Part shown: positions 54,901-62,033 of the stretch, piece by piece
Numbering within the stretch: position 1 is the stretch's first letter
How the letters are laid out: the number at the start of each line of letters is the position of its first letter
NCBI RefSeq assembly: GCF_031453615.1
Contig: NZ_JAVIZT010000001.1
Coordinates: 2,604,001-2,668,000 of the forward strand
DNA: 64,000 bases
From: Microbacterium sp. SORGH_AS_0428
Lineage (GTDB): Bacteria > Actinomycetota > Actinomycetes > Actinomycetales > Microbacteriaceae
Direction: 5' to 3'
The notes under the pieces: model-generated
Told to the model about the DNA's origin: nothing
The model's database searches: none
Seen by the model: the letters and a program-made list of their open reading frames with translations, nothing else
Translations under genes and position numbers: made by a program

Positions 54901-56853
54901 TACGCGACCTTCGAGGTCGACGGGCTCACGGTCGCTGTCATCGGAGCGGTGACCGAGGAGACGCCGACGCTGGTGACGCCCGCAGGCATCGCTGACATCG
55001 AGTTCGGAGACCCGGTGGATGCGGTCAACCGCGTCGCCGCCAAGCTCGAGGCCGAAGGCGACGTCGATGTGATCGTGGCCGAGTACCACGAGGGTGCGGC
55101 TGCGGGTGATGCCGAGAAGGCGAACCTCGCCGACGAGATCGCGGACGGCAAGGCGTTCGCCGACATCGTGCAGAACACCTCCGTATCCGTCGACGCGATC
55201 TTCACGGGTCACACGCACAAGAAGTACGCGTGGGATGCCCCGATCCCCGGCGAGTCCGGCGCAACGCGACCTGTCGTCCAGACAGGTAGCTACGGCGAGA
55301 ACATCGGCCACGTCGTGCTCAACGTCGACCCGCAGACGGGAGACGTCCTCTCGTACGAGAAGGAGAACGTCGCTCGCACGACGACGGACGACGCTGCGCT
55401 CGTCGCAGCGTACCCGCGCGTCGCCGAGGTCAAGGAGATCGTGGACGGCGCGCTCGCTCGGGCGAAGGTCGTCGGCGACCAGCCGATCGGATCCGTCTCG
55501 GCGGACATCACGACGGCCTTCGAGGGCGGGTCCTTCGTCGGTGGCGTCTATGCCGGCGGCACGCGGGACAACCGCGCGGCGCAGTCCACGCTCGGCAACC
55601 TCGTCGCCGACTCGCTCGTCGCGACGCTGTCCGATCCGCTTCGTGGTGGCGCCGAGATCGGTGTCGTGAACCCCGGTGGCCTTCGTGCCGAGCTGCTGCG
55701 CGGCGACGACGGCGTGATCACCTTCGCCGAGGCGAACGCGGTGCTGCCCTTCGTGAACAACCTCTGGACGACGACCCTCACGGGTGAGCAGTTCACGCAG
55801 GTGCTCGAGGAGCAGTGGCAGACGAACGCGGACGGGTCCATCCCGTCTCGTCCGTACCTGGCTCTCGGCCTGTCGAAGAACGTGACCTACACGTACGACG
55901 CGGACGCGGCTCAGGGATCCCACATCACGGGGGTCTGGATCGACGGCGAGCCGATCGATCCGAAGGGCTCGTACCGCATCGGCTCGTTCAACTTCCTCCT
56001 GCAGGGCGGCGACAACTTCCGCACCTTCGCGGAGGGGACCGACACGCGCGATTCGGGCCTCATCGACCGGGATGCCTGGATCTCGTACCTGACGGCGAAC
56101 AGCCCGGTCTCGCCGAGCTTCGCCACGCGCAGTGCCGAGGTGACGGGCCTCCCGGCATCCGTCGCGCCCGGTGCGCAGGTCTCGTTCCAGGTGGGCGGGC
56201 TGAACCTCACCTCGCTCGGGAGCCCGGAGACGACCTCTCTGCTGGTGAGCATCGAGGGCAGCACGGCCGTCATCGATCCGGTCACCGTGACGGGCGGAGC
56301 GGCAACGGTCGCCTTCACGGTGCCCGCTGACGCTCCGGCGGACAGCACGATCGTCCTCCAGGCGCCGCAGACGGGCACGGAACTCCGCCTGCCGCTGAAG
56401 GTGAGCTCCGCCACCCCGCCGACCACGACGCCGCAGCCCGTGGACCCGAGCCAGCTCGTGCCCGCCCTGCAGGATCTCATCAAGGTCATCACGGGCGAGC
56501 TGCGCGCCGGAGCCACGATCACGATCCACGTCGGCACGCAGTACGCGGGCGACTGGGTGACGGTGTGGCTGCACTCGACGCCGCGTCAGCTCGGCGGCTG
56601 GCATCAGGTGGATGCAGCGGGCAATGTCACGGTCACCCTGCCCGCCGATCTCACGGGCGATCACCGGCTCGTGGTGCTCGATGCGAACGGTCAGGTCATC
56701 GGCTGGCAGGCGGTCTCCATCGCCCCCAGATCGGGGTCGCTGGCCGCCACCGGCGCGCAGACGCAGTGGATCGCGGGCGCACTGCTCGCCGCATCCCTGC
56801 TGCTCGCGCTCGGTATCGTCGGGCGGGCCGTGCCGGTGCGTCGACGCAGCTGA
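51970..56853 (+). CDS. Cell-wall-anchored ExeM/NucH-like nuclease / 5'-nucleotidase fusion
   Basis: A 1627-residue exported protein (signal peptide about 1-34, AGGAG before the ATG). Domains in order: a lamin-tail-like region (VIINEVYLKGGSANAPFNKK, about 37-150); a DPDPGT-repeat linker near 220-241; an OB-like region (TIAEIQGTGDATPLLGQTVT); an endonuclease/exonuclease/phosphatase domain about 528-850 (IASFNVLNYF, VVSLEEIENS, LLGDFNSY, SSDHDPVVVG); and a 5'-nucleotidase from about 862 (NINDFHGRID, SSGDNIGAS, GNHEFDKG, FTGHTHKKY). LAATG (1591-1595), a hydrophobic helix and RRRS end it. It would cut extracellular DNA and strip phosphate from the nucleotides. The nucleotidase half is paralogous to the gene at 46414. 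Confidence 0.92.
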   Translation: MSPSQPRRPLAALAFGIGTAVVAGMFVPAVAVAAEPADVIINEVYLKGGSANAPFNKKFVELYNAGESAQSLDGWSLQYRSADGTGGPSVTEPLSGVIEPDDYYLIAWNGNGAVGAALPVTPDLSFDKGFNASGTTGTIYLADTTQALTLPTGSVVEQEHVVDLLGYGASKTFETSVVPVTGANNVPNSLARANFADTDDNAADFSHPAQITPQASATSGTDPDPGTDPDPGTDPDPGTDPGTPAIRTIAEIQGTGDATPLLGQTVTTRGIVTGAYAEGGFNGFTIQTPGTGGAVDASHAASDAVFVYAGSGQAGAALAAKAPMGAYVEVTGVAGEYSSVANDSQTLTQLNVSAGSVTTIDEQVAAVTPVPLAWPIAPADREKFESMLVAPQGRFTVSNTYTTNQYAEIGLASGEKPLITPTDVARVGTQEYTDAVADNAARGVVLDDGASINFLGGSTNKAIPLPYLTDVDVTVGAEVSFAQPVILDYRNGAWKVQPTTQLKAGDPLPVTIGSARAASAPDVVGGDISIASFNVLNYFTTTAAEVGCTSVYTDRDGTPITANQCPDNGPRGAATDVSLKRQQDKIVDAINALGTEVVSLEEIENSAAFGKNRDTALSTLVDALNADLGADEWAYVPSPSQVPAGEDVIRTAFIYKADAVSPVGDSVIDLDAAFVNARRPLAQAFAPKGETDAAFLAIVNHFKSKGDNRDNPATGDNANGPQGAYNGDRVRQAQALVDFADERKAAAGTDRVFLLGDFNSYTQEDPMQVFYAAGYTDLGSRTGKHTYSFDGASGSLDHVLASPAAAKTVTGVDVWNINAGESIALEYSRYNYNATNFYEVSPYRSSDHDPVVVGVAWQPTVPINLLNINDFHGRIDANTVKFAGTVEQLRAEYGDENTLFLSSGDNIGASLFASSFEDDQPTIDVLNALGLKAAAVGNHEFDKGFADLKDRVQPAADFTYLGANVYMKGTTTPALPEYATFEVDGLTVAVIGAVTEETPTLVTPAGIADIEFGDPVDAVNRVAAKLEAEGDVDVIVAEYHEGAAAGDAEKANLADEIADGKAFADIVQNTSVSVDAIFTGHTHKKYAWDAPIPGESGATRPVVQTGSYGENIGHVVLNVDPQTGDVLSYEKENVARTTTDDAALVAAYPRVAEVKEIVDGALARAKVVGDQPIGSVSADITTAFEGGSFVGGVYAGGTRDNRAAQSTLGNLVADSLVATLSDPLRGGAEIGVVNPGGLRAELLRGDDGVITFAEANAVLPFVNNLWTTTLTGEQFTQVLEEQWQTNADGSIPSRPYLALGLSKNVTYTYDADAAQGSHITGVWIDGEPIDPKGSYRIGSFNFLLQGGDNFRTFAEGTDTRDSGLIDRDAWISYLTANSPVSPSFATRSAEVTGLPASVAPGAQVSFQVGGLNLTSLGSPETTSLLVSIEGSTAVIDPVTVTGGAATVAFTVPADAPADSTIVLQAPQTGTELRLPLKVSSATPPTTTPQPVDPSQLVPALQDLIKVITGELRAGATITIHVGTQYAGDWVTVWLHSTPRQLGGWHQVDAAGNVTVTLPADLTGDHRLVVLDANGQVIGWQAVSIAPRSGSLAATGAQTQWIAGALLAASLLLALGIVGRAVPVRRRS

Positions 56854-56869
56854 TCGACGACGGATGACG

Positions 56870-56903
56870 CGAGGGCGTCGGCGCTTCGGCGCCGGCGCCC
56901 TCG
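56870..56903. terminator. Bidirectional terminator with UUCG loop
   Basis: CGAGGGCGTCGGCGC at 56870-56884 pairs with 56889-56903 (one G-T pair), loop TTCG. It sits between the convergent nuclease fusion and LacI genes; the LacI stop codon begins at 56905. Confidence 0.85.
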
Positions 56904-56904
56904 T

Positions 56905-57936
56905 TCACACCGTGGCGTCGGCCGTGGCGCGATCCGAGCGCAGCGGGCCGGTGGAGCTGCGCACGATCAGTCGCGGCTTGAGGCGCTGGATGACGGGGGC
57001 GAGCGTCGGGTCCTGGATCTGCCTCATGAGCAGTTCGACGGCCGCGGCGCCCTGCTCCCGCGGCACTTGGCGGAACGTGGTCAGCGCGAACATCTCGGCG
57101 AACTCGTGGTCGTCGATGCCGATGACGCTCAGCGCCGCCGGAACGTGCAGGCCGAGACGTCTGGCCGCGATGATGGCGCCGATGGCGACCTCGTCGCAGG
57201 CGGCGACGATCGCGGTGGGACGCGTGCGCGCGTCGCTGAGCAGCTCGACGGCGGCGTCGTAGCCGGCGGGCAGTGTCAGCTCCGACTCGGTGTGGGTCGC
57301 TTCTTCCGCCAGACCCGCATCCGCCATGGACTGCATGTAGCCGTCGAGTCGCGACGACTCCACGTGCGGCCAGCGGGTGCGCGAGCCCGCACCCAGGAAG
57401 GCGATGCGGCGGTGCCCGAGCTCGATCAGATGCTCGGTGGCGCGCCGGGCGGTCAGCGCATCGTCGAGGGTCACGACGCTGGTGCGCTCGTGGTTGCCGA
57501 CGACGCTCACGACGGGCTTGCCGAGGGCGAGCATGCTGTCCAGCTCGTCCTCCTCGGGCTCCAGCCCGACCGCGATCAGGCCGTCGAACCGCTTGCGCGT
57601 GAGGAAGCTCTCGAAGATGCGCTCGCGGGTGTCGCTGCCCGGTTTGGCGTCGTAGAGCGTCAGATCCAGCCCTCTCTCGAGAAGCGCGGCCTGGATGCCC
57701 TCCAGCACCTCGGCGAAGAACCACCGGTTGACGTAGGGCATGACCACGCCGATGTTCTGGGTGCGCCCGGTCGACAGGCTCTGTGCGTTGGTCGACGGGA
57801 CGTAGCCCAGCATCTCTGCCGCGCGAGTGACCCGGTCTCGCGTCTGCTGAGAGACGTAGCCGGAACCGCTGAGCGCGCGTGACGCCGTGGACTTGGAGAC
57901 ACCGGCCTGACGCGCGACGTCGGCAATTCCGCTCAT
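56905..57936 (-). CDS. LacI-family regulator of the Agl-type sugar importer (CebR/CelR-like operators)
   Basis: A 343-residue repressor. The helix-turn-helix is IADVARQAGVSKSTASRALS, followed by MLGYVPSTNAQSLSTGRTQN. The effector domain contains VVMPYVNRWFFAEVLEGIQA and VIGIDDHEFAEMFALTTFRQ, typical of LacI/GalR. ATG 57936 has AGGAAGAGGG upstream; a longer frame reaches further but overlaps the operators. It is divergent from the importer genes, and two of the four palindromes between them match the CebR/CelR operator core, so it probably represses the importer until its sugar is present. Confidence 0.92.
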   Translation of the reverse strand: MSGIADVARQAGVSKSTASRALSGSGYVSQQTRDRVTRAAEMLGYVPSTNAQSLSTGRTQNIGVVMPYVNRWFFAEVLEGIQAALLERGLDLTLYDAKPGSDTRERIFESFLTRKRFDGLIAVGLEPEEDELDSMLALGKPVVSVVGNHERTSVVTLDDALTARRATEHLIELGHRRIAFLGAGSRTRWPHVESSRLDGYMQSMADAGLAEEATHTESELTLPAGYDAAVELLSDARTRPTAIVAACDEVAIGAIIAARRLGLHVPAALSVIGIDDHEFAEMFALTTFRQVPREQGAAAVELLMRQIQDPTLAPVIQRLKPRLIVRSSTGPLRSDRATADATV

Positions 57937-58006
57937 GAGAGCCGCCCTCTTCCTCGACGGGTGATGTGGGGACGTTCCACATGGTAGGCGAAATCCCCGC
58001 CGATAG

Positions 58007-58159
58007 GGAACCGGTTCCACATGGGACAGACGCAGCGGGAGCGCTCCCATCGCCCCGCTCGGCCTCTTCGGGAGCGCTCCCATAGCAGGTTATCGAGTTG
58101 TGATCGTTCGCTGTTGTGTCGGATGCGGGATTGGATTACGGTGGCGTGGAATCGGTTCC
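58007..58159. promoter_or_regulatory. Four LacI-type palindromic operators
   Basis: The 281-base gap 57937-58217 holds four dyads: GGAACCGGTTCC at 58007-58018, GGGAGCGCTCCC at 58037-58048 and again at 58070-58081, and GGAATCGGTTCC at 58148-58159 (one mismatch). All have the central CG expected of LacI-family sites. GGGAGCGCTCCC is the core of the 14-bp CebR/CelR operator known from Streptomyces and Thermobifida. Confidence 0.8.
58114..58142 (+). promoter_or_regulatory. Promoter of the Agl-type importer operon
   Basis: TTGTGT at 58114-58119 and TACGGT at 58137-58142 are 17 bases apart. The fourth operator begins six bases after the -10 box and would cover the transcription start, consistent with repression. 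Confidence 0.6.
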
Positions 58160-58217
58160 TGAGTGAAGCCGATACGCGGGGCAAGATGCTCCTGCGTGCT
58201 CAAAGAGGAGGAATCAC

Positions 58218-59549
58218 ATGACCAGGTCACAGCGACGTCGGGTGCTTGTCCCGATGGCTCTGTTGGGAGTCGCCGGCCTTGCGCTCGCAGGCTGTGCCGA
58301 GACCAGTTCGTCCCAGGGTGGCGGCTCGGTCGAGGGCGCGACGGTCCAGATCGCCGGCGGTATCACCGGTGGGGAGGCGGACGCGCTCAACAAGTCCTTC
58401 GAGCAGTTCACCGCCGACACCGGCATCAAGGTCGTCTACACGGGTGACAAGAGCTTCGAGGGCAACATCGTCACGAAGGTGACGGGTGGCTCGGCCCCCG
58501 ACATCGCGATCGTCCCGCAGCCGGGTCTGCTCAAGTCGCTCATCGACACGGGCGAGGTCAAGGAGGGCTCCGACGCGGTCTCCAAGAACGTCGACGAGTA
58601 CTGGTCCGCGGACTGGAAGAACTACGGCTCGGCCGACGGCACCTTCTACGCCGCGCCGATGCTCGCGAATGTCAAGGGCTACGTCTGGTACTCGCCCGCG
58701 AGCTTCAAGGAGTGGGGTGTCGAGGTCCCCAAGACGTGGGACGACCTGCTGACGCTCACCCAGACGATCCGCGACAAGACGGGCGCCGCACCGTGGTGCG
58801 CGGGCTTCGCCTCCGACGCCGCATCCGGCTGGCCGGGTACGGACTGGATCGAGGACCTCGTGCTGCGCCAGTCGGGTGCCGACGTCTACGACCAGTGGGT
58901 CGCGAACGAAGTGAAGTTCACCGACCCGCAGATCAAGGAGGCCTTCGAGGCCGTCGGCAAGATCCTCCTGAATCCCGACTACGTCAACGCGGGCTACGGA
59001 GATGTCAAGAGCATCAACTCCACCGCCTTCGGCGATGTCGCGGCCGCTGTCGCCGACGGTCGCTGCGCGATGACGCACCAGGCGTCGTTCCTGTCGGCGA
59101 ACTTCCTCGAGGCCAAGACCGCCTCGGGCGCCACCCCGACGGTCGCCCCCGACGGTGACGTCTACGCGTTCCTGCTGCCCGGCATCACCGCCGAGGGTGA
59201 GCAGAACGTCGAGGCCGGTGGCGAGTTCGTCGCCGCGTTCAGCGACGACGAGGCCGTGCAGAAGGTCGTGGAGTACATGTCGACTCCCGAGTTCGCGAAC
59301 GCTCGCGTCAAGCTGGGCGGCGTGATCTCCGCCAACAAGGGCGCCGACCCGTCGCTGGCTTCCAGCGAGTTCCTGACGGACGCGATGAAGACGCTGCAGG
59401 ACCAGTCCACCGTCGTCCGCTTCGACGCCTCCGACCTGATGCCGGCCACGGTGGGCAACGGATCGTTCTGGAAGGGCATGGTCAACTGGATCGACGGCCG
59501 TCCGCTCGACCAGGTGCTCAGCGACATCCAGGCGGGATACGACAACTAA
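58218..59549 (+). CDS. Sugar ABC transporter substrate-binding lipoprotein (AglE-like)
   Basis: A 443-residue extracellular binding protein. The signal peptide ends LALAGC (lipobox), so it is membrane-tethered. The body matches family-1 sugar-binding proteins of the alpha-glucoside AglE type: APDIAIVPQPGLLKSLIDTG, KGYVWYSPASFKEWGVEVPK and APWCAGFASDAASGWPGTDW. AGGAGGAATC precedes the ATG. First gene of an importer operon under the four operators; an intercistronic hairpin follows it. Confidence 0.93.
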   Translation: MTRSQRRRVLVPMALLGVAGLALAGCAETSSSQGGGSVEGATVQIAGGITGGEADALNKSFEQFTADTGIKVVYTGDKSFEGNIVTKVTGGSAPDIAIVPQPGLLKSLIDTGEVKEGSDAVSKNVDEYWSADWKNYGSADGTFYAAPMLANVKGYVWYSPASFKEWGVEVPKTWDDLLTLTQTIRDKTGAAPWCAGFASDAASGWPGTDWIEDLVLRQSGADVYDQWVANEVKFTDPQIKEAFEAVGKILLNPDYVNAGYGDVKSINSTAFGDVAAAVADGRCAMTHQASFLSANFLEAKTASGATPTVAPDGDVYAFLLPGITAEGEQNVEAGGEFVAAFSDDEAVQKVVEYMSTPEFANARVKLGGVISANKGADPSLASSEFLTDAMKTLQDQSTVVRFDASDLMPATVGNGSFWKGMVNWIDGRPLDQVLSDIQAGYDN

Positions 59550-59593
59550 TCCCGTCGGCTCGCTCGCGACCGCGGGGTCGCTCGGCACTTCTG

Positions 59594-59625
59594 CCGGGCG
59601 GCCCCGCCCGCGGGCGGCCGCCCGG
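59594..59625 (+). promoter_or_regulatory. Intercistronic hairpin between binding protein and permeases
   Basis: CCGGGCGGCC at 59594-59603 pairs with 59616-59625; the 12-base loop contains its own palindrome GCCCGCGGGC. Such hairpins often stabilise or attenuate the mRNA so that binding protein is made in excess over the permeases. Confidence 0.6.
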
Positions 59626-59640
59626 ACGACAAGGACCCAG

Positions 59641-60975
59641 ATGTCCCAGACGAAAACGACGGAGCCGCTCGTCTTCCATGACGAGCTCCAGCCTCCGAAA
59701 TCGCCCCGCGCGCGCAGGATCGCGACGATCATCGCCATCGCCGCCGCGGCTCTCGCCGTCGTGGCGGCCCTTCTCCTATGGCTGAGCCCGCAGGTCGACG
59801 ACGCACCGCCGACCTCGCTCGGCTTCTCCCTCAACAGCTTCTTCGTCTGGCTCGGTGGCCTGAACCCCATCGTGCAGATCCCGATCGTCCTGATCGTGTT
59901 CGGCGCCGTGGTCGGACTCGTCCTGCTGCTCATCGAGTTCGCGCCTCGGCGCGGTCGCGGCTACATGTGGCTGCGCGTCGTCGCGTGCTTCGCGATTCCG
60001 CTGCTCGCCTTCATGCTGCTGCGTCCGTACCAGAACGCGCTCGTCTACGTGCTCGCCATCGCGCTGGGCGTGGGTGCTCTGCTCTTCTTCGCCGACTATC
60101 GTTCCCGCGAAGGAGCGGGATACGTGTTCCAGCTCGTCGTGTTCCTCGCGCCGGCGATGCTGCTGCTTCTGCTCGGCCTCATCTACCCGGCGATCTCGAC
60201 CTTCTTCCAGTCGTTCTTCGACAAGACGGGCGACAACTTCGTCGGTCTCGAGAACTACATCTGGACCTTCACGAACCCCGAGGGCTTCTGGTCGGTCATC
60301 AACACGATCATCTGGGCGTTGTTCGCGCCGACGCTGTCGACCATCATCGGCCTCGCCTACGCCGCCTTCATCGACCGCGCCCGCGGCGAGAAGATCCTGA
60401 AGGTGCTCGTGTTCATGCCGGTCGCGATCTCGTTCGTCGGCGCCGGCATCATCTGGAAGTTCGTGTACGACTACCGGCAGGGCGAGCAGATCGGTCTGCT
60501 GAACGCGATCGTCACCATGTTCGGCGGCGACCCGGTCGGCTGGCTCGATGCGCAGCCGCTCATCAACACCTTCGCCCTGCTGGCCGTGTTCGTGTGGACG
60601 CAGACCGGCTTCGCGATGGTCATCCTCTCGGCGGCGATCAAGGCGATCCCGACCGAGCAGCTGGAGGCCGCGCAGCTCGACGGCGCGTCGGCCTGGCAGC
60701 GGTTCACGAACGTGACCGTTCCCGGCATCCGCTCCTCGCTGATCGTCGTGCTCACGACCATCACGATCGCCTCGCTGAAGGTGTACGACATCGTCGCCGT
60801 CATGACAGGCGGCCGGTCGAACACCTCGGTGCTGGGCTTCGAGATGGTCAATCAGCAGCAGCGGTTCCAGAGCTACGGGCACTCCTCGGCGCTGGCCGTC
60901 GTGCTCTTCCTGTTCGTGCTGCCGCTGATCATCTACAACGCGCGTCAGATGCGCAAGCAGAAGGAGATCCGATGA
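59641..60975 (+). CDS. Sugar ABC transporter permease (AglF-like), with extra N-terminal helices
   Basis: A 444-residue permease, longer than the usual ~300. About 150 extra N-terminal residues carry several hydrophobic segments (IIAIAAAALAVVAALLLWL, IVQIPIVLIVFGAVVGLVLL, VACFAIPLLAFMLL) before the normal permease core (LLLLLGLIYPAISTFFQSFF). The EAA loop is PTEQLEAAQLDGASAWQRFT. This long form is typical of AglF-like actinobacterial permeases. It overlaps the next gene by four bases. Confidence 0.93.
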   Translation: MSQTKTTEPLVFHDELQPPKSPRARRIATIIAIAAAALAVVAALLLWLSPQVDDAPPTSLGFSLNSFFVWLGGLNPIVQIPIVLIVFGAVVGLVLLLIEFAPRRGRGYMWLRVVACFAIPLLAFMLLRPYQNALVYVLAIALGVGALLFFADYRSREGAGYVFQLVVFLAPAMLLLLLGLIYPAISTFFQSFFDKTGDNFVGLENYIWTFTNPEGFWSVINTIIWALFAPTLSTIIGLAYAAFIDRARGEKILKVLVFMPVAISFVGAGIIWKFVYDYRQGEQIGLLNAIVTMFGGDPVGWLDAQPLINTFALLAVFVWTQTGFAMVILSAAIKAIPTEQLEAAQLDGASAWQRFTNVTVPGIRSSLIVVLTTITIASLKVYDIVAVMTGGRSNTSVLGFEMVNQQQRFQSYGHSSALAVVLFLFVLPLIIYNARQMRKQKEIR

Positions 60976-61946
60976 GCGCCGCCGCCCCGACCACGCCGGC
61001 GTTCGACGCCAAGACTGCGCGCAAGGTCGCGCGCGACACGCGCCGCAACGAGAAGACGGCGCAGAAGCGGATGACGTCGAAGACGGCCACGTTGATCGCG
61101 ATCATCATCGCGATCTTCTGGACCATCCCGACCTTCAGCCTCTTCGTCACCTCGTTCCGCCCCGGTGCCGACTCCCAGACGAGCGGATGGTGGACGGTCT
61201 TCGTCGACCCCGCCTTCACGCTCGACAACTACTTCGACGCGCTCACCTCCGGTGGCACCGCGTTGACACTGGGGGAGTCGTTCCTCAACTCGCTCGCCAT
61301 CGCCATCCCCGCCACCGCCATCCCGATCGCGCTGGCATCGCTGGCGGCGTACGCGTTCGCCTGGATCGACTTCAAGGGCAAGAACGGCCTGTTCATCTTC
61401 GTGTTCGCGCTGCAGATCGTGCCGATCCAGATGGCTCTCGTGCCGCTGCTCAGCCTGTTCTCGCGCGGCCTCGAGATCAACGGTGTCCCGGTCTTCCCCG
61501 GCTTCGAGCTGCGCGGGGTGGAGCACAGCTTCGCGACGGTGTGGATCGCGCACGCGATCTTCGCCATGCCGCTGGCGATCTTCCTCCTGCACAACTTCAT
61601 CTCGGAGATCCCGAGTGAGGTCATCGAGGCGGCACGCGTCGACGGCGCCGGTCATGGGCAGATCTTCTTCCGGATGATCCTGCCCCTGGCGATGCCGGCG
61701 ATCGCGTCGTTCGCGATCTTCCAGTTCCTGTGGGTGTGGAACGACCTGCTGGTGGCCACGATCTTCGCGCCGAGCTCATCGCTGCCGTTGACGCAGACGT
61801 TGAACTCGCTGTCCGGATCGTGGGGCGACCGCTGGTATCTCCAGTCGGCGGGCACGTTCATCTCGATCATCGTTCCGTTGATCGTGTTCTTCGCCCTCCA
61901 GCGGTTCTTCGTGCGCGGCCTGCTGGCCGGCGCGACGAAGGGCTGA
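60972..61946 (+). CDS. Sugar ABC transporter permease (AglG-like)
   Basis: A 324-residue permease with a basic 35-residue cytoplasmic N terminus before TLIAIIIAIFWTIPTFSLF. The EAA loop is PSEVIEAARVDGAGHGQIFF. ATG 60972 overlaps the previous stop and has AAGGAGAT just upstream. It is the partner of the AglF-like permease. No ATPase gene is nearby, so a shared MsiK-type ATPase encoded elsewhere is expected. Confidence 0.93.
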   Translation: MSAAAPTTPAFDAKTARKVARDTRRNEKTAQKRMTSKTATLIAIIIAIFWTIPTFSLFVTSFRPGADSQTSGWWTVFVDPAFTLDNYFDALTSGGTALTLGESFLNSLAIAIPATAIPIALASLAAYAFAWIDFKGKNGLFIFVFALQIVPIQMALVPLLSLFSRGLEINGVPVFPGFELRGVEHSFATVWIAHAIFAMPLAIFLLHNFISEIPSEVIEAARVDGAGHGQIFFRMILPLAMPAIASFAIFQFLWVWNDLLVATIFAPSSSLPLTQTLNSLSGSWGDRWYLQSAGTFISIIVPLIVFFALQRFFVRGLLAGATKG

Positions 61947-61963
61947 CGCCCCGCGCGACGCAG

Positions 61964-62001
61964 ATCAGGGGGCCGCATCCGACAGGGTGCGGCCCCCTGA
62001 T
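61964..62001 (+). terminator. Terminator of the importer operon
   Basis: ATCAGGGGGCCGCA at 61964-61977 pairs with 61988-62001 (14 bp), loop of ten bases. It separates the importer from the P-type ATPase gene. Confidence 0.82.
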
Positions 62002-62033
62002 GCGTTCACGCGGCAGGCGGATAGGGTGAGCGC

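Noticed and set aside
51883..56664. A 1593-codon open frame on the minus strand
   Set aside because: It lies wholly antisense to the nuclease-nucleotidase gene, has no family motif and is Arg/Asp/Val-rich, as expected of GC-rich mirror frames.
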